Counted from the stretch's first letter, positions 8,137 to 17,500 are shown. The stretch is DNA of 64,000 nt from Shewanella sp. Choline-02u-19 (GCF_002836205.1 NZ_PJBE01000013.1:2790001-2854000); one strand, 5' to 3'. The notes: generated by a model from the letters alone, not told the origin. A program made the numbers and translations.

Positions 8137-9158
8137 TCTATCCCTGCTTCTTCAAAGCTGGCCATTTCGTTGTAAAAATTTGCAGCCGCTTGGATCAATG
8201 GGAACGCTAATGCTGCGCCGGTGCCTTCGCCCAATTTCATGCCCAATTTGAGCAAGGGTTTGGCCTGCATACACTCCAGCATTAAGTAGTGGCCCTTCTC
8301 GTCTGATTGATGAGAGAAGATCATATAATCGCGGCAAGCAGCATTGATATTAATCGCCACTAATGCCGCCGCAGAGGCTATAAAGCCGTCAATAACCACC
8401 AGCATACTCCGCTCGGCTGCGGCCAAAATTGCCCCCGTCATCTGCACAATTTCAAAGCCACCGATACAAGCCAACACCTGCATTGGATCGTCAAGCTCGC
8501 TGTGATGTAATAGCATCGCTTGCTCAACGAGCATCTGCTTGCGTTTAAATGTCGACGCATCAATCCCAGTACCACGCCCTACACATTCAGCCGCCGGAAT
8601 TCCGGTTAACACCGACATAATCGCGGCTGCAGAAGAGGTGTTACCTATCCCCATCTCGCCCAGCGCAATTAAGTTACAGCCATTTTCATGGTGCAGCTGA
8701 ATACGCGCCGTCGCCATGTCAAAGCCTTGCTTCACGGCGCCAAGCGTCATGGCTGCACGTTTATGGATAGGCCCAGTTCCCGCGCCTAAACGTTGATCAA
8801 TAACACCGCTGTCGCGATCAAATGGCTGTAAAACACCACAGTCAATCACCTCAAGATCTAGGCCCACTTGGCGAGTAAATACATTTATCGCGGCGCCGCC
8901 GGCCATAAAGTTTCTCACCATTTGGCAGGTCACTTCACTTGGCGCTATCGATACACCAGAATTAGCAATACCGTGGTCGGCTGCAAATACAATCAACTTA
9001 GGATTAGTGATGCTGGGACTATCTTTACCGAGCACTTTTGCAATCTGTAATGCAAGCGCCTCTAGATCACCAAGCGCGCCAAGGGGCTTGGTTTTCGTGT
9101 CAATCTTGTGTTGAATTTCGGCATCAAATTCTGCACTCAATGGCTTAATATTAAACAT
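8130..9158 (-). CDS. cobT: Nicotinate-nucleotide--dimethylbenzimidazole phosphoribosyltransferase CobT
   Basis: 342 residues. Recognisable CobT blocks are KTKPLGALGDLEALA near the N-terminus, VFAADHGIA, GEMGIGNTSSAAA, and the C-terminal KLGMKLGEGTGAALAFP, whose Glu (near 311) is the catalytic base. It activates the lower-ligand base as alpha-ribazole 5'-phosphate for CobS. It follows btuC by about 55 bases in the same transcript. The last codons lie in the edge of the palindromic repeat, but the C-terminus appears normal. Confidence 0.93.
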   Translation of the reverse strand: MFNIKPLSAEFDAEIQHKIDTKTKPLGALGDLEALALQIAKVLGKDSPSITNPKLIVFAADHGIANSGVSIAPSEVTCQMVRNFMAGGAAINVFTRQVGLDLEVIDCGVLQPFDRDSGVIDQRLGAGTGPIHKRAAMTLGAVKQGFDMATARIQLHHENGCNLIALGEMGIGNTSSAAAIMSVLTGIPAAECVGRGTGIDASTFKRKQMLVEQAMLLHHSELDDPMQVLACIGGFEIVQMTGAILAAAERSMLVVIDGFIASAAALVAININAACRDYMIFSHQSDEKGHYLMLECMQAKPLLKLGMKLGEGTGAALAFPLIQAAANFYNEMASFEEAGIEI

Positions 9159-9213
9159 CTAATCTTATACTCCCATCATCCCGAACAAGGACAAATTAAT
9201 ACAACGGCTCAGC

Positions 9214-10266
9214 TTAAATCCGCTTTGCACTGCGGCCGCCTAAAATAAATAGGAAAAATACGCTACCCATCACCGAGGTTATAATGCCCACTGGTAGCTC
9301 TTGGTAACTCAATAAAGTCCGCGCCAATACATCAACCCACACCATAAATAATCCGCCAACCGCGGCGGTAAGCAATAGCGGATATCTTCCTGGAAACAGT
9401 AATCGTACTGTGTGTGGCACCATCAAACCGATAAAACCAATGCCACCACAATTGGCGACTAAAATGGCGGTGATGAGTGAACACAGTAGCAACATCGATA
9501 AACGCAATCGTCCTACGTTAATCCCTAACGTATGCGCGGTTTCATCCCCCGCACGCATCGCCACAATTTGACGTTTAAAAAGCAGAATAATCACAGTACA
9601 TACCGACACGATAATCGCCGGTAATATCAATCCAAACCAACTGGCTTTAGCAAAGCTGCCTAAGCTCCAAAACAGCACCGAAGCGGCAGCTTGAGGGCTT
9701 GAAAAATACAGCAACAGACTCGCCATCGCGCCAAACATAAAGGATATCGCCACCCCAGAGAGCAGCATACGCTCAACCTGAGTCGTTAAATTGCGGCCAC
9801 ATAAACTGAGCACCATTAATACCGACAGGCTAGCGCCGATAAATGCGCCCAACGGCAAGCTCAGCCACAATATGCTCTGACTAAAAAGGGTTAGTACCAC
9901 TACCGCGCCAAATGATGCGCCAGAAGAGATGCCAAATAGATAGGGGTCGGCTAACGGATTACGGGTCACGGTTTGCAGTACGCTGCCGGCAATCGACAAT
10001 CCTGCCCCCGCAATAAACGCCAATATTACTCGCGGTAATCTCAGTTCCCACACAATGCGTTCGGTCACGCCCATGGAGCCACCCATTCCAAAAATCTTAT
10101 GGCTGAAGACCTGCAACACATCGCCACTGGTAATACTTGCGGCGCCAAAACTGGTTGCCGCGAACGGGGTGATTAACCCCAGCAACAGCAAGCCAGACAG
10201 CAGCAATACATCAAGTGGCTGTTTCCAACCCGTCGCTTGCGGAGCCACTCCTAATGACCTAGGCAT
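9214..10266 (-). CDS. btuC: Vitamin B12 ABC transporter permease BtuC
   Basis: 350 residues of FecCD-type permease with about ten membrane segments. Family blocks seen include RLPRVILAFIAGAGLSIAGSVLQTVTRNPLADP and, near the C-terminus, GGIGFIGLMVPH followed by ELPVGIITSVMGSVFFLFIL. It forms the membrane channel with BtuD. The ATG (10264-10266) lies inside the 3' end of btuD with an eight-base overlap and a GGAA ribosome site within btuD. The B12 substrate is assigned from the neighbourhood (riboswitch, cob genes, btuF) and not from the permease sequence alone. Confidence 0.9.
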   Translation of the reverse strand: MPRSLGVAPQATGWKQPLDVLLLSGLLLLGLITPFAATSFGAASITSGDVLQVFSHKIFGMGGSMGVTERIVWELRLPRVILAFIAGAGLSIAGSVLQTVTRNPLADPYLFGISSGASFGAVVVLTLFSQSILWLSLPLGAFIGASLSVLMVLSLCGRNLTTQVERMLLSGVAISFMFGAMASLLLYFSSPQAAASVLFWSLGSFAKASWFGLILPAIIVSVCTVIILLFKRQIVAMRAGDETAHTLGINVGRLRLSMLLLCSLITAILVANCGGIGFIGLMVPHTVRLLFPGRYPLLLTAAVGGLFMVWVDVLARTLLSYQELPVGIITSVMGSVFFLFILGGRSAKRI

Positions 10267-11152
10267 CAGTTGTTCCTTTATCTACGGTCACTGAATGAGT
10301 CACTGCACTCGCAACGGCTTTTGCTTCAGCGGCCGATATAACGTCACTGCGGGTATAACCATAAAAGTAACTAATCAAAGGATTACCATGTTGCGGATGG
10401 GCTTTAACTTCGCAGCACACATCAAATACCTCACCAATACGTTGTTCAGTCAACACCGCTTTGGGCGTCCCTTTTGCCAAGCAGCGGCCCTTATCAAGCA
10501 GCAATAACTCATCGCAAAGCGCACTCGCTAAATTGAGATCATGAATAGAGGTGATCACGGTAATATTAAGCGTGTGCAGTAGCTCTAATGTTTGGATTTG
10601 ATAACGAATATCGAGGTGATTGGTGGGCTCATCTAATATAAGCAGTTGTGGTCGCTGTACTATTGCACGAGCAATTAATGCACGCTGCTTTTCACCGCCA
10701 GATAGGCTTTCATACGCTTGATGCGCTTTATGCGTTAAGCCGACTTTAACCAGCGCCTGCGTCACCACTTGGCGATCGCTGGCATTGGTAAATTCAAAGG
10801 CGCCCTTATGCGGTGTTAACCCGAGGCTAACCAACTGAGTGGTTGTCATCTCAAAGTGATGTGGCGTGTCTTGCAGCACCACGGCAATTTGCTTGGCAAA
10901 TGCTTTGGCAGATAACACCGAGATATCTTCACCAAACAGCTGAATGTGGCCAGTGGTCGGTTTAATAAAACGATATAGGCAGCGCAGCAGACTCGACTTA
11001 CCCGCGCCATTAGGGCCAATAATGCCCAGCATCTGCCCTTTCGCTAAACTAAAATTGATGTCAGACAAAATGGCTTGGCCATTTAACTGCCAGCCTAAAC
11101 CGCTCACTGCCAGTACTGTTTCTAATGCCTGCTTAGACATTGAATAAACCAT
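10259..11152 (-). CDS. btuD: Vitamin B12 ABC transporter ATP-binding protein BtuD
   Basis: 297 residues. Walker A GPNGAGKSS (about 45-53), the LSGGEKQRALIARAI signature, Walker B LLILDEPTNHLD and the switch His in SIHDLNLA are all present. A C-terminal extension of about 40 residues after the ATPase core is Ala/Val-rich. It is the first gene after the cobalamin riboswitch. Two ATGs compete (11152 and 11140) and neither has a close Shine-Dalgarno. An AAGGGAG lies farther upstream beside a short hairpin (11175-11193, CTTGAG against CTCAAG) that may serve as the riboswitch expression platform. Confidence 0.9.
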   Translation of the reverse strand: MVYSMSKQALETVLAVSGLGWQLNGQAILSDINFSLAKGQMLGIIGPNGAGKSSLLRCLYRFIKPTTGHIQLFGEDISVLSAKAFAKQIAVVLQDTPHHFEMTTTQLVSLGLTPHKGAFEFTNASDRQVVTQALVKVGLTHKAHQAYESLSGGEKQRALIARAIVQRPQLLILDEPTNHLDIRYQIQTLELLHTLNITVITSIHDLNLASALCDELLLLDKGRCLAKGTPKAVLTEQRIGEVFDVCCEVKAHPQHGNPLISYFYGYTRSDVISAAEAKAVASAVTHSVTVDKGTTDA

Positions 11153-11225
11153 AAAACATTATTGAATAAACTCCCTTGAGACGCCCGCTCAAGTTGTTAT
11201 CTAGTGTGAAGTGCTTATCTATCAA

Positions 11226-11358
11226 AAGTTAGGCTGGTATCTGACTTGAGGGCTAAAATATTGCTCTAGCGCTCATACAGTTGCGGGTACAGTCCGGACT
11301 ATTAGCTTGTATTGCTTAAGCTACCGGTTCCCAATTGATGCGGTTAAGCACCTAACTT
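11226..11358 (-). promoter_or_regulatory. Cobalamin riboswitch
   Basis: Read on the minus strand. P1 pairs AAGTTAGG (11358-11351) with CCTAACTT (11233-11226). Between them are the conserved elements in order: GGTGCTTAA, GGGAACCGGT, the TCCGGACTGTACCCGCAACTG core, and the B12-box-like AGTCAGATACCAGCC. It sits about 74 bases upstream of btuD, so it should repress the btuDC-cobTSUQO-btuF transcript when adenosylcobalamin is plentiful. The motif content and order leave little doubt about the class; the exact switching mechanism is not visible. Confidence 0.95.
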
Positions 11359-11442
11359 GATGACTCGTTCTTAATGACCCACTTAATAAGTGTGTTCTCT
11401 AGCGTATTTTTACGCGAGTATCACGCAGTTTACCACGCTCAC

Positions 11443-11478
11443 CCAAATAGTAATTGAACTTGATCAATTACTATTTGG
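11443..11478. repeat. Perfect 15-bp inverted repeat with an FNR-like centre
   Basis: CCAAATAGTAATTGA (11443-11457) is exactly mirrored by TCAATTACTATTTGG (11464-11478) across a six-base loop. The centre reads TTGAACTTGATCAA (11454-11467), one mismatch from the FNR consensus TTGAT-N4-ATCAA. It lies between the 3' end of cobC and the riboswitch, where the operon promoter is expected. There is no T run, so a terminator is less likely than an operator, though a transcript hairpin is possible. Confidence 0.6.
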
Positions 11479-11529
11479 CTGATGGCTCAATTTCCATGCT
11501 ATTGCATCAAACTTATCCCATATAAGTCG

Positions 11530-12165
11530 CTATTCCAGCCCCCAATTAAGGCTTAAGTGCTGTTGCTCGCCATCATGCAATACATCAATCACCACGGTTG
11601 CGGCATAGGGCAGTTTCAACGCGCTGTAGATCCCCGCGCACTGTTTTAATTGCAACGATTTTGCCATTAAGTGCCTGATCACGCCGCCATGAGTCACTAA
11701 TACAATCACCTTACCTTGGTGCAGCTCAACGAGTGACCGCCACGCAGTATCAATTCTAGCTTCAAAGACCTGCATCGTCTCGCCATTGGGCGGAGTATGT
11801 TGCCAAGGGTTAGCCCAATAAGCATCAAGCTCGCTACTATACTGCTGATAAAGTGCGCTAAAAGATTGGCCATCCCAATCGCCAAAATTGAGCTCCATAA
11901 AAGCGGCCTGCTCAATAAAATCGATACCGTACTGCTGTGCAAATATCTTCGCGGGTAAAGCACAACGCAATAGCGGCGAACTGACCACCAGATCCGCTAT
12001 CTTGTTTTGCGCCGCGACCCCGGTTTTGCTTGTTAACAGCCTCGATATAGCCCTATTTAGCTGCTCTTTTCCGGCTAAATTCAGCATGACGTCGGTATGA
12101 CCGCGTAAAATATTACCACCTTCACAAGCACCGTGCCGCAGTAAAACCACTCTAGTATTTTGCAT
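11530..12165 (-). CDS. cobC: Histidine phosphatase, probable alpha-ribazole phosphatase CobC
   Basis: About 211 residues. The phosphoglycerate-mutase fold signature LLRHGACEGG is near the N-terminus (catalytic His about residue 11), and the second catalytic His is in VLVTHGGVIRHL. Placement beside the B12 operon supports CobC, which removes the 5'-phosphate from alpha-ribazole phosphate or cobalamin phosphate. A general histidine phosphatase cannot be excluded on sequence alone. ATG at 12165 has GGAA upstream; a longer frame from ATG 12180 lacks a ribosome site. It is upstream of the riboswitch and divergent from metH, so it is probably not under riboswitch control. Confidence 0.82.
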   Translation of the reverse strand: MQNTRVVLLRHGACEGGNILRGHTDVMLNLAGKEQLNRAISRLLTSKTGVAAQNKIADLVVSSPLLRCALPAKIFAQQYGIDFIEQAAFMELNFGDWDGQSFSALYQQYSSELDAYWANPWQHTPPNGETMQVFEARIDTAWRSLVELHQGKVIVLVTHGGVIRHLMAKSLQLKQCAGIYSALKLPYAATVVIDVLHDGEQQHLSLNWGLE

Positions 12166-12250
12166 TGCAACATTCCACATATTATATTTATCAGTGACTT
12201 ACATAAAAATTATCATCAATTCACACTGAAAAATTATCAACTTTTAGTAC

Positions 12251-12280
12251 TTGCACTTCTGACATCGACTCACGTATTAT
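12251..12280 (+). promoter_or_regulatory. Probable sigma-70 promoter of metH
   Basis: TTGCAC (12251-12256) and TATTAT (12275-12280) are separated by 18 bases and match -35 and -10 elements well. They lie immediately before the MetJ-type boxes and about 130 bases upstream of the metH start. Confidence 0.65.
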
Positions 12281-12304
12281 GGACGTCTATACGTATAAAT
12301 GTCC
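12281..12304 (+). promoter_or_regulatory. MetJ operator: three tandem Met boxes
   Basis: Three consecutive eight-base boxes, GGACGTCT, ATACGTAT and AAATGTCC, resemble the MetJ consensus AGACGTCT. They follow directly on the -10 element, so MetJ with S-adenosylmethionine would block initiation at metH. The box pattern is seen; control by MetJ is inferred from the known E. coli system. Confidence 0.8.
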
Positions 12305-12409
12305 AAACAAAATAATGTCACGCAAGTATCGCAAATACTTAACTGATAAACACGGACAACGTTTACTGAAATTTATATTTTGCGACTCTGTAATTGGTAG
12401 GAATATTCT

Positions 12410-15400
12410 ATGGCAACACGTACCCCAACAACTGCCCCGCATACTCAAGACACGGCTAAAAAAGTGCTAGCGGTGCTAACCCAAAAATTACAGCAAGAGA
12501 TCCTGCTGCTTGATGGTGCAATGGGCACCATGATCCAAGATCGCAAATTTGAAGAGGAAGACTTTCGCGGCGAACCATTTAAAGACTGGCATTGCGATGT
12601 AAAGGGCAACAATGACATGCTGGTGCTCACTCAGTCAGCTGCGATTAAGCAGATCCATAAAGATTATTTATTGGCTGGCTCCGACATCATTGAAACCAAT
12701 ACCTTCAATGCAACCCGTATTGCCATGGCTGACTACGACATGCAGGAGCATTCAGCCGCGATAAACTTAGCCGGAGCGCGCCTTGCCCGAGAAGCGGCCA
12801 ATGAAGTTGAAGCAGAAACAGGTCGCCAATGTTTTGTGGCGGGTGTACTCGGCCCAACCAACCGCACTTGTTCAATCAGCCCCGATGTCAACGATCCCGG
12901 CTACCGTAACGTCAGTTTTGACGAGCTGGTTGAAGCCTATGTTGAATCGATAGATGCCCTCATCGCTGGCGGCGCGGATATCATTATGGTTGAGACCATT
13001 TTCGATACCCTTAACGCCAAAGCCGCACTGTTTGCCATTGAAACCGTATACGACACTCAAGGTTTCCGCCTGCCAATCATGATCTCAGGCACCATCACCG
13101 ATGCATCAGGGCGTACCTTAACCGGACAAACCACCGAAGCCTTTTACAACTCACTGCGCCATGTTAAGCCACTATCGATTGGTCTTAACTGTGCATTAGG
13201 GCCAAAAGAGCTGCGCGCTTATGTCGAAGAGCTATCAAAAATCTCTGAATGCTATGTGTCGGCGCACCCTAATGCCGGTCTACCCAACGAATTTGGCGGC
13301 TACGATGAAACCCCAGAGCAGATGGCAGAAGTCATTGAAGAGTGGGCTGAAGAGGGCTTTTTAAACATTATTGGCGGTTGCTGCGGCAGCACGCCAGAGC
13401 ATATCCGCGCTATCCGTGATGCCGTGATTAGGCATGACGCCCGCGTACTACCAGACATCGCAGTGGCTTGCCGTTTATCAGGGCTTGAGCCGCTGACCAT
13501 TGATGAAAACTCGCTGTTTTTAAACGTCGGTGAGCGTACCAACGTCACTGGTTCTGCCAAATTTTTGCGGCTGATTAAAACTGGCGAATATGAAGAAGCC
13601 CTCAGTGTTGCCCGCGAGCAAGTCGAGAGCGGCGCGCAGATCATCGATATCAACATGGATGAAGGCATGCTCGATGGTGCCGAGATGATGCACAAATTCC
13701 TCAACCTTATCGCCTCTGAGCCCGACATATCACGGGTGCCGATCATGATCGACTCCTCTAAGTGGGAAGTGATTGAAGCCGGGCTTAAGTGTATTCAGGG
13801 TAAAGGCATCGTTAATTCCATCTCCCTTAAAGAGGGCGAAGCCAAGTTTATCCAGCAAGCCACCTTAGTCAAACGCTATGGCGCCGCGGCAATTATCATG
13901 GCGTTCGATGAACAGGGCCAAGCCGACACTAAAGCGCGTAAAATTGAAATTTGTACCCGCGCCTATCGCGTGCTGGTCGATAAAGTGGGCTTTCCGCCAG
14001 AAGATATTATCTTCGACCCCAACATTTTTGCCATCGCCACCGGGATTGAAGAGCACGACAACTACGCCGTCGACTTTATTGAAGCGACAGCCGAAATCAA
14101 ACGCACCCTGCCCCATGCCATGATCTCCGGCGGTGTGTCGAATGTGTCATTCTCGTTCAGGGGTAACAACCCAGTGCGCGAAGCCATTCACGCCGTGTTC
14201 CTCTATCACGCTATTCAAGCGGGCATGGACATGGGGATTGTTAACGCCGGTCAGCTGGCAATTTATGATGATATTGATCCCGAGTTAAAGGAGAGAGTCG
14301 AGGCCATAGTGCAAAACCTACCTTGCACTGCACTCGATGCCAACGGTGAACTGACCAACAACACCGAACTGCTGTTAGAAGTTGCCGAAAAGTTTCGTGG
14401 CGACGGTAGCCAAGTCGCTAAGAAAGAAGATTTAGAGTGGCGTAGCTGGGACGTGAACAAACGTCTGTCTCATGCGCTGGTTAAAGGCATTACTGACTTT
14501 ATCGATGAAGACACCGAAGAGGCTCGAGCCGCTGCCACGCGCCCACTGGATGTCATTGAAGGTGCCTTGATGGACGGCATGAACGTGGTTGGCGACCTGT
14601 TTGGCTCCGGCAAGATGTTCCTGCCACAAGTGGTCAAATCTGCCCGCGTAATGAAAAAAGCAGTCGCGTACCTTAACCCCTATATCGAACTCGAGAAAAC
14701 CCCTGGGCAGTCAAACGGTAAGATTTTAATGGTCACCGTAAAAGGTGATGTGCACGATATCGGCAAGAACATTGTCGGCGTGGTATTAGCCTGTAACGGC
14801 TATGAAGTCATTGATTTAGGCGTAATGGTGCCGGTTGAGAAGATCATCGATGTCGCCGTGCGTGAAAACGTCGACATCATCGGCATGTCAGGGCTCATTA
14901 CCCCGAGTCTCGACGAAATGGTGCATAACGTTAAAGCCTTCCATAAAGCGGGCTTAACCATACCGTCGATTATTGGTGGCGCAACTTGCTCTAAAATCCA
15001 TACTGCGGTCAAGATTGCGCCGCATGCACCGACAGGCGCCATCTATATCGCCGATGCTTCACGCGCCGTGCCTATGGTGTCGAAGCTGATTAATAACCAA
15101 ACGCGTCAAGCCACTATCGACGCGGCTTATCAAGAATATGACGTGATGCGCGAAAAGCGCCTGTCACAAACCAAACGTAAGATCATCACCTCCATTGAAG
15201 CGGCGCGTGAAAATCGCTGTCAGCATGACTGGGAAAACTACACCCCGTTTGTGCCTAACGTCCTTGGCCGTCAAGTGTTTGATGACTATCCGTTAGAGGA
15301 TTTAGTGGCACGTATCGACTGGACGCCATTTTTCCGCAGCTGGGAGTTACACGGTCATTTCCCGCAAATATTAACCGATAAGGTGGTTGGCGAAGAGGCG

Positions 15401-16168
15401 ACTAAGCTATTTGCCGATGGCAAAGCCATGCTTAAACAGATCATCGATGAAAAGTGGCTCACCGCTAAAGCGGTTATCGGCCTGTTTCCAGCCAATACCG
15501 TTAACCATGACGACATTGAACTTTACACCGATGAGACGCGCACCGAGCTTGAGCTAACCACTCATCACCTGCGGATGCAGATTGAACGCGTCGGCAACGA
15601 CAACTTCTGTCTGTCTGACTTTGTCGCGCCAAAAGACAGCGGCGTGGCCGATTACATGGGCGGCTTTGCCGTCACGACAGGTCATGGCATTGACGAGCAT
15701 GTCGCCCGTTTTGAAGCAGATCACGATGACTACAGCGCCATCATGCTCAAATGCTTGGCTGACCGTTTAGCCGAAGCCTTTGCCGAGCGTATGCATGAGC
15801 GAGTACGTAAAGAGTTTTGGGGTTATGCAAGCGACGAGGTACTCGATAACGAGTCGCTTATTCGTGAAAAGTACAAAGGTATTCGTCCTGCACCAGGCTA
15901 CCCCGCTTGCCCAGATCACACTGAGAAAGGCTTGCTGTGGGATTTACTCAAGCCTGACGAGACTATCAACCTTAACATCACCGAAAGCTATGCCATGTTC
16001 CCAACCGCAGCGGTATCGGGTTGGTACTTTGCCCATCCTAAGTCGCGTTACTTTGGCGTGACCAATATTGGCCGCGATCAGGTTGAGGATTATGCTGAGC
16101 GTAAGGGGATGAGTATTGAGGATACGGAGAGGTGGTTGGCACCAGTGTTGGATTATGATCCAGAGTAA
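12410..16168 (+). CDS. metH: Cobalamin-dependent methionine synthase MetH
   Basis: 1252 residues, close to E. coli MetH (1227), with all four modules. The homocysteine domain (about 30-350) ends in the zinc-binding GGCCGS. The methyltetrahydrofolate domain (about 375-640) includes LNVGERTNVTGS and IDINMDEGMLDG. The cobalamin cap and Rossmann domains (about 670-900) contain DVHDIGKNI, whose His782 is the lower axial ligand. The reactivation domain (about 915-1250) has RPAPGYPACPDH for S-adenosylmethionine binding. It methylates homocysteine using methylcobalamin. AGGAA precedes the ATG. It sits beside the B12 salvage operon that makes its cofactor and is probably MetJ-regulated. Confidence 0.97.
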   Translation: MATRTPTTAPHTQDTAKKVLAVLTQKLQQEILLLDGAMGTMIQDRKFEEEDFRGEPFKDWHCDVKGNNDMLVLTQSAAIKQIHKDYLLAGSDIIETNTFNATRIAMADYDMQEHSAAINLAGARLAREAANEVEAETGRQCFVAGVLGPTNRTCSISPDVNDPGYRNVSFDELVEAYVESIDALIAGGADIIMVETIFDTLNAKAALFAIETVYDTQGFRLPIMISGTITDASGRTLTGQTTEAFYNSLRHVKPLSIGLNCALGPKELRAYVEELSKISECYVSAHPNAGLPNEFGGYDETPEQMAEVIEEWAEEGFLNIIGGCCGSTPEHIRAIRDAVIRHDARVLPDIAVACRLSGLEPLTIDENSLFLNVGERTNVTGSAKFLRLIKTGEYEEALSVAREQVESGAQIIDINMDEGMLDGAEMMHKFLNLIASEPDISRVPIMIDSSKWEVIEAGLKCIQGKGIVNSISLKEGEAKFIQQATLVKRYGAAAIIMAFDEQGQADTKARKIEICTRAYRVLVDKVGFPPEDIIFDPNIFAIATGIEEHDNYAVDFIEATAEIKRTLPHAMISGGVSNVSFSFRGNNPVREAIHAVFLYHAIQAGMDMGIVNAGQLAIYDDIDPELKERVEAIVQNLPCTALDANGELTNNTELLLEVAEKFRGDGSQVAKKEDLEWRSWDVNKRLSHALVKGITDFIDEDTEEARAAATRPLDVIEGALMDGMNVVGDLFGSGKMFLPQVVKSARVMKKAVAYLNPYIELEKTPGQSNGKILMVTVKGDVHDIGKNIVGVVLACNGYEVIDLGVMVPVEKIIDVAVRENVDIIGMSGLITPSLDEMVHNVKAFHKAGLTIPSIIGGATCSKIHTAVKIAPHAPTGAIYIADASRAVPMVSKLINNQTRQATIDAAYQEYDVMREKRLSQTKRKIITSIEAARENRCQHDWENYTPFVPNVLGRQVFDDYPLEDLVARIDWTPFFRSWELHGHFPQILTDKVVGEEATKLFADGKAMLKQIIDEKWLTAKAVIGLFPANTVNHDDIELYTDETRTELELTTHHLRMQIERVGNDNFCLSDFVAPKDSGVADYMGGFAVTTGHGIDEHVARFEADHDDYSAIMLKCLADRLAEAFAERMHERVRKEFWGYASDEVLDNESLIREKYKGIRPAPGYPACPDHTEKGLLWDLLKPDETINLNITESYAMFPTAAVSGWYFAHPKSRYFGVTNIGRDQVEDYAERKGMSIEDTERWLAPVLDYDPE

Positions 16169-16308
16169 TTTCGGAGCGAGTCTAGAACCTCAAAGCAACC
16201 CGTTTGCTATGGGGCTCTAGGCTAGCAATAAACGCCCTCACATCATCACTTCTCCTGCATACGAAATCCACTAAGGAAAAACCTAGCTATGCACTCCTGC
16301 GCCATAAA

Positions 16309-17046
16309 CTAAGAAAAGTTACTCATGCAAGAGTCAATTTTCAAAGAGGTATTATTAGTTAATAGTAGTGCCTTATATTGATTAATATTTCTTTCAACTT
16401 GATGCAGTAATCCTTCGGCTCCTTTTGCTGCCGAACTCTCATAAACCAAAGGTACCATCGTGAGTTCATGAGCCTGCGTCTGTGCATCGATGAACTGCAG
16501 CTGAGACCAAAATAAATTCGAAATCAGGTGAAAAAGGCAGCTACCGATACCAAGATGACGGAACTCCGGTACGACGTAGGCATACAATAAATAGCAGCAA
16601 ACACCAACATGCCTCTCATCACTGGGTTGACCATCCGTATACCAAGAGTCGAGCAAGCCAACATTAAAGGTCACAAATGCCACTGGTGTTTGCTTCTTCT
16701 CCTCTAAAAAAGCCACTAATTGATATTGTCTTTGATGCCTATTTCGCGATATAGGGTTAACAGATACAAGATTTTTAAATATCTCATGGCTGACTAATTG
16801 GTTATCTTTACTTTTGGCACAAAAATACCGTTGTAAGTCAGCAATATCGGTATGAAGTGGAGCATCATAAACACTCACACAAGGGATATTTGATAATTCA
16901 TCACCCCTAGCTGAGGGCGGAGCCTGAAGGCGTAAGTCTTTTTCAGCTAATGTTTGGACGAAGCCACCCTGTAGCTGAAATTGGCTAAAATCATCAAGTA
17001 AATGAAGTAAGGGGAATAGCTCTACCTTACTTTTGTTAGAAGTCAT
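16309..17046 (-). CDS. GNAT family N-acetyltransferase
   Basis: About 245 residues. The acetyl-CoA binding motif appears as VVPEFRHLGIGSCLFHLI (about 163-180), preceded by a beta strand (CCYLLYAYVV), typical of the Gcn5-related fold. The acceptor substrate cannot be told. The longer open frame begins at a TTG that is part of the ribosome site itself (TTGGAGC), so the ATG at 17046 is chosen. Isolated gene without an obvious operon. Confidence 0.8.
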   Translation of the reverse strand: MTSNKSKVELFPLLHLLDDFSQFQLQGGFVQTLAEKDLRLQAPPSARGDELSNIPCVSVYDAPLHTDIADLQRYFCAKSKDNQLVSHEIFKNLVSVNPISRNRHQRQYQLVAFLEEKKQTPVAFVTFNVGLLDSWYTDGQPSDERHVGVCCYLLYAYVVPEFRHLGIGSCLFHLISNLFWSQLQFIDAQTQAHELTMVPLVYESSAAKGAEGLLHQVERNINQYKALLLTNNTSLKIDSCMSNFS

Positions 17047-17058
17047 ATACAGCTCCAA

Positions 17059-17387
17059 TTAATAAACTTGTTGTTTGTATCAGGCTTATCAGTTGATAAA
17101 TTAACTATCGTCTTTATTCGTTATAAAAACGTCAGGTTAAACACAAACAACACACTTCATAAACTGCTTATTCAATAACTATAGGTACAATTTAATTTCC
17201 TGTAAAACCCTTCACCCCTTATTGGATAGGGGCTGCGAGTTCGAATATCATCAAGCTATTGTAAATAAAGATGACTATCACCTTTAGTGTTCTGCTGTAT
17301 AAATAAAATAAAATATCAGTAGCATAATATTTCGCCGTAAACTCCTCAGTTCAAATTATCAAGCCGTGTTGTGATACCAATTATCAG
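17059..17387. other. Intergenic region, no gene seen
   Basis: AT-rich stretch between the acetyltransferase and the repeats in front of the RAYT gene. No credible frame, promoter or terminator was recognised. Confidence 0.4.
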
Positions 17388-17486
17388 AAAAGACAGTAAA
17401 AGACAGGAAAAGACAGGACAGCCATATCTTTTGTACTTTAAACCATCCTCTACTAGGCTTTAATGACCGAACTGGTACTGCCTAGT
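17388..17486 (+). repeat. RAYT 5' flanking repeats
   Basis: Three tandem ten-base copies of AAAAGACAGG or a close variant (17388-17417) lead into ACAGCCATATCTTTTG (17417-17432). A stem then follows of ACTAGGC (17452-17458) against GCCTAGT (17480-17486), ending 14 bases before the transposase start. A related block occurs just after the gene (18541-18568), so these are probably the element's recognition sequences. Confidence 0.65.
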
Positions 17487-17500
17487 GAAGGATTGTCATT

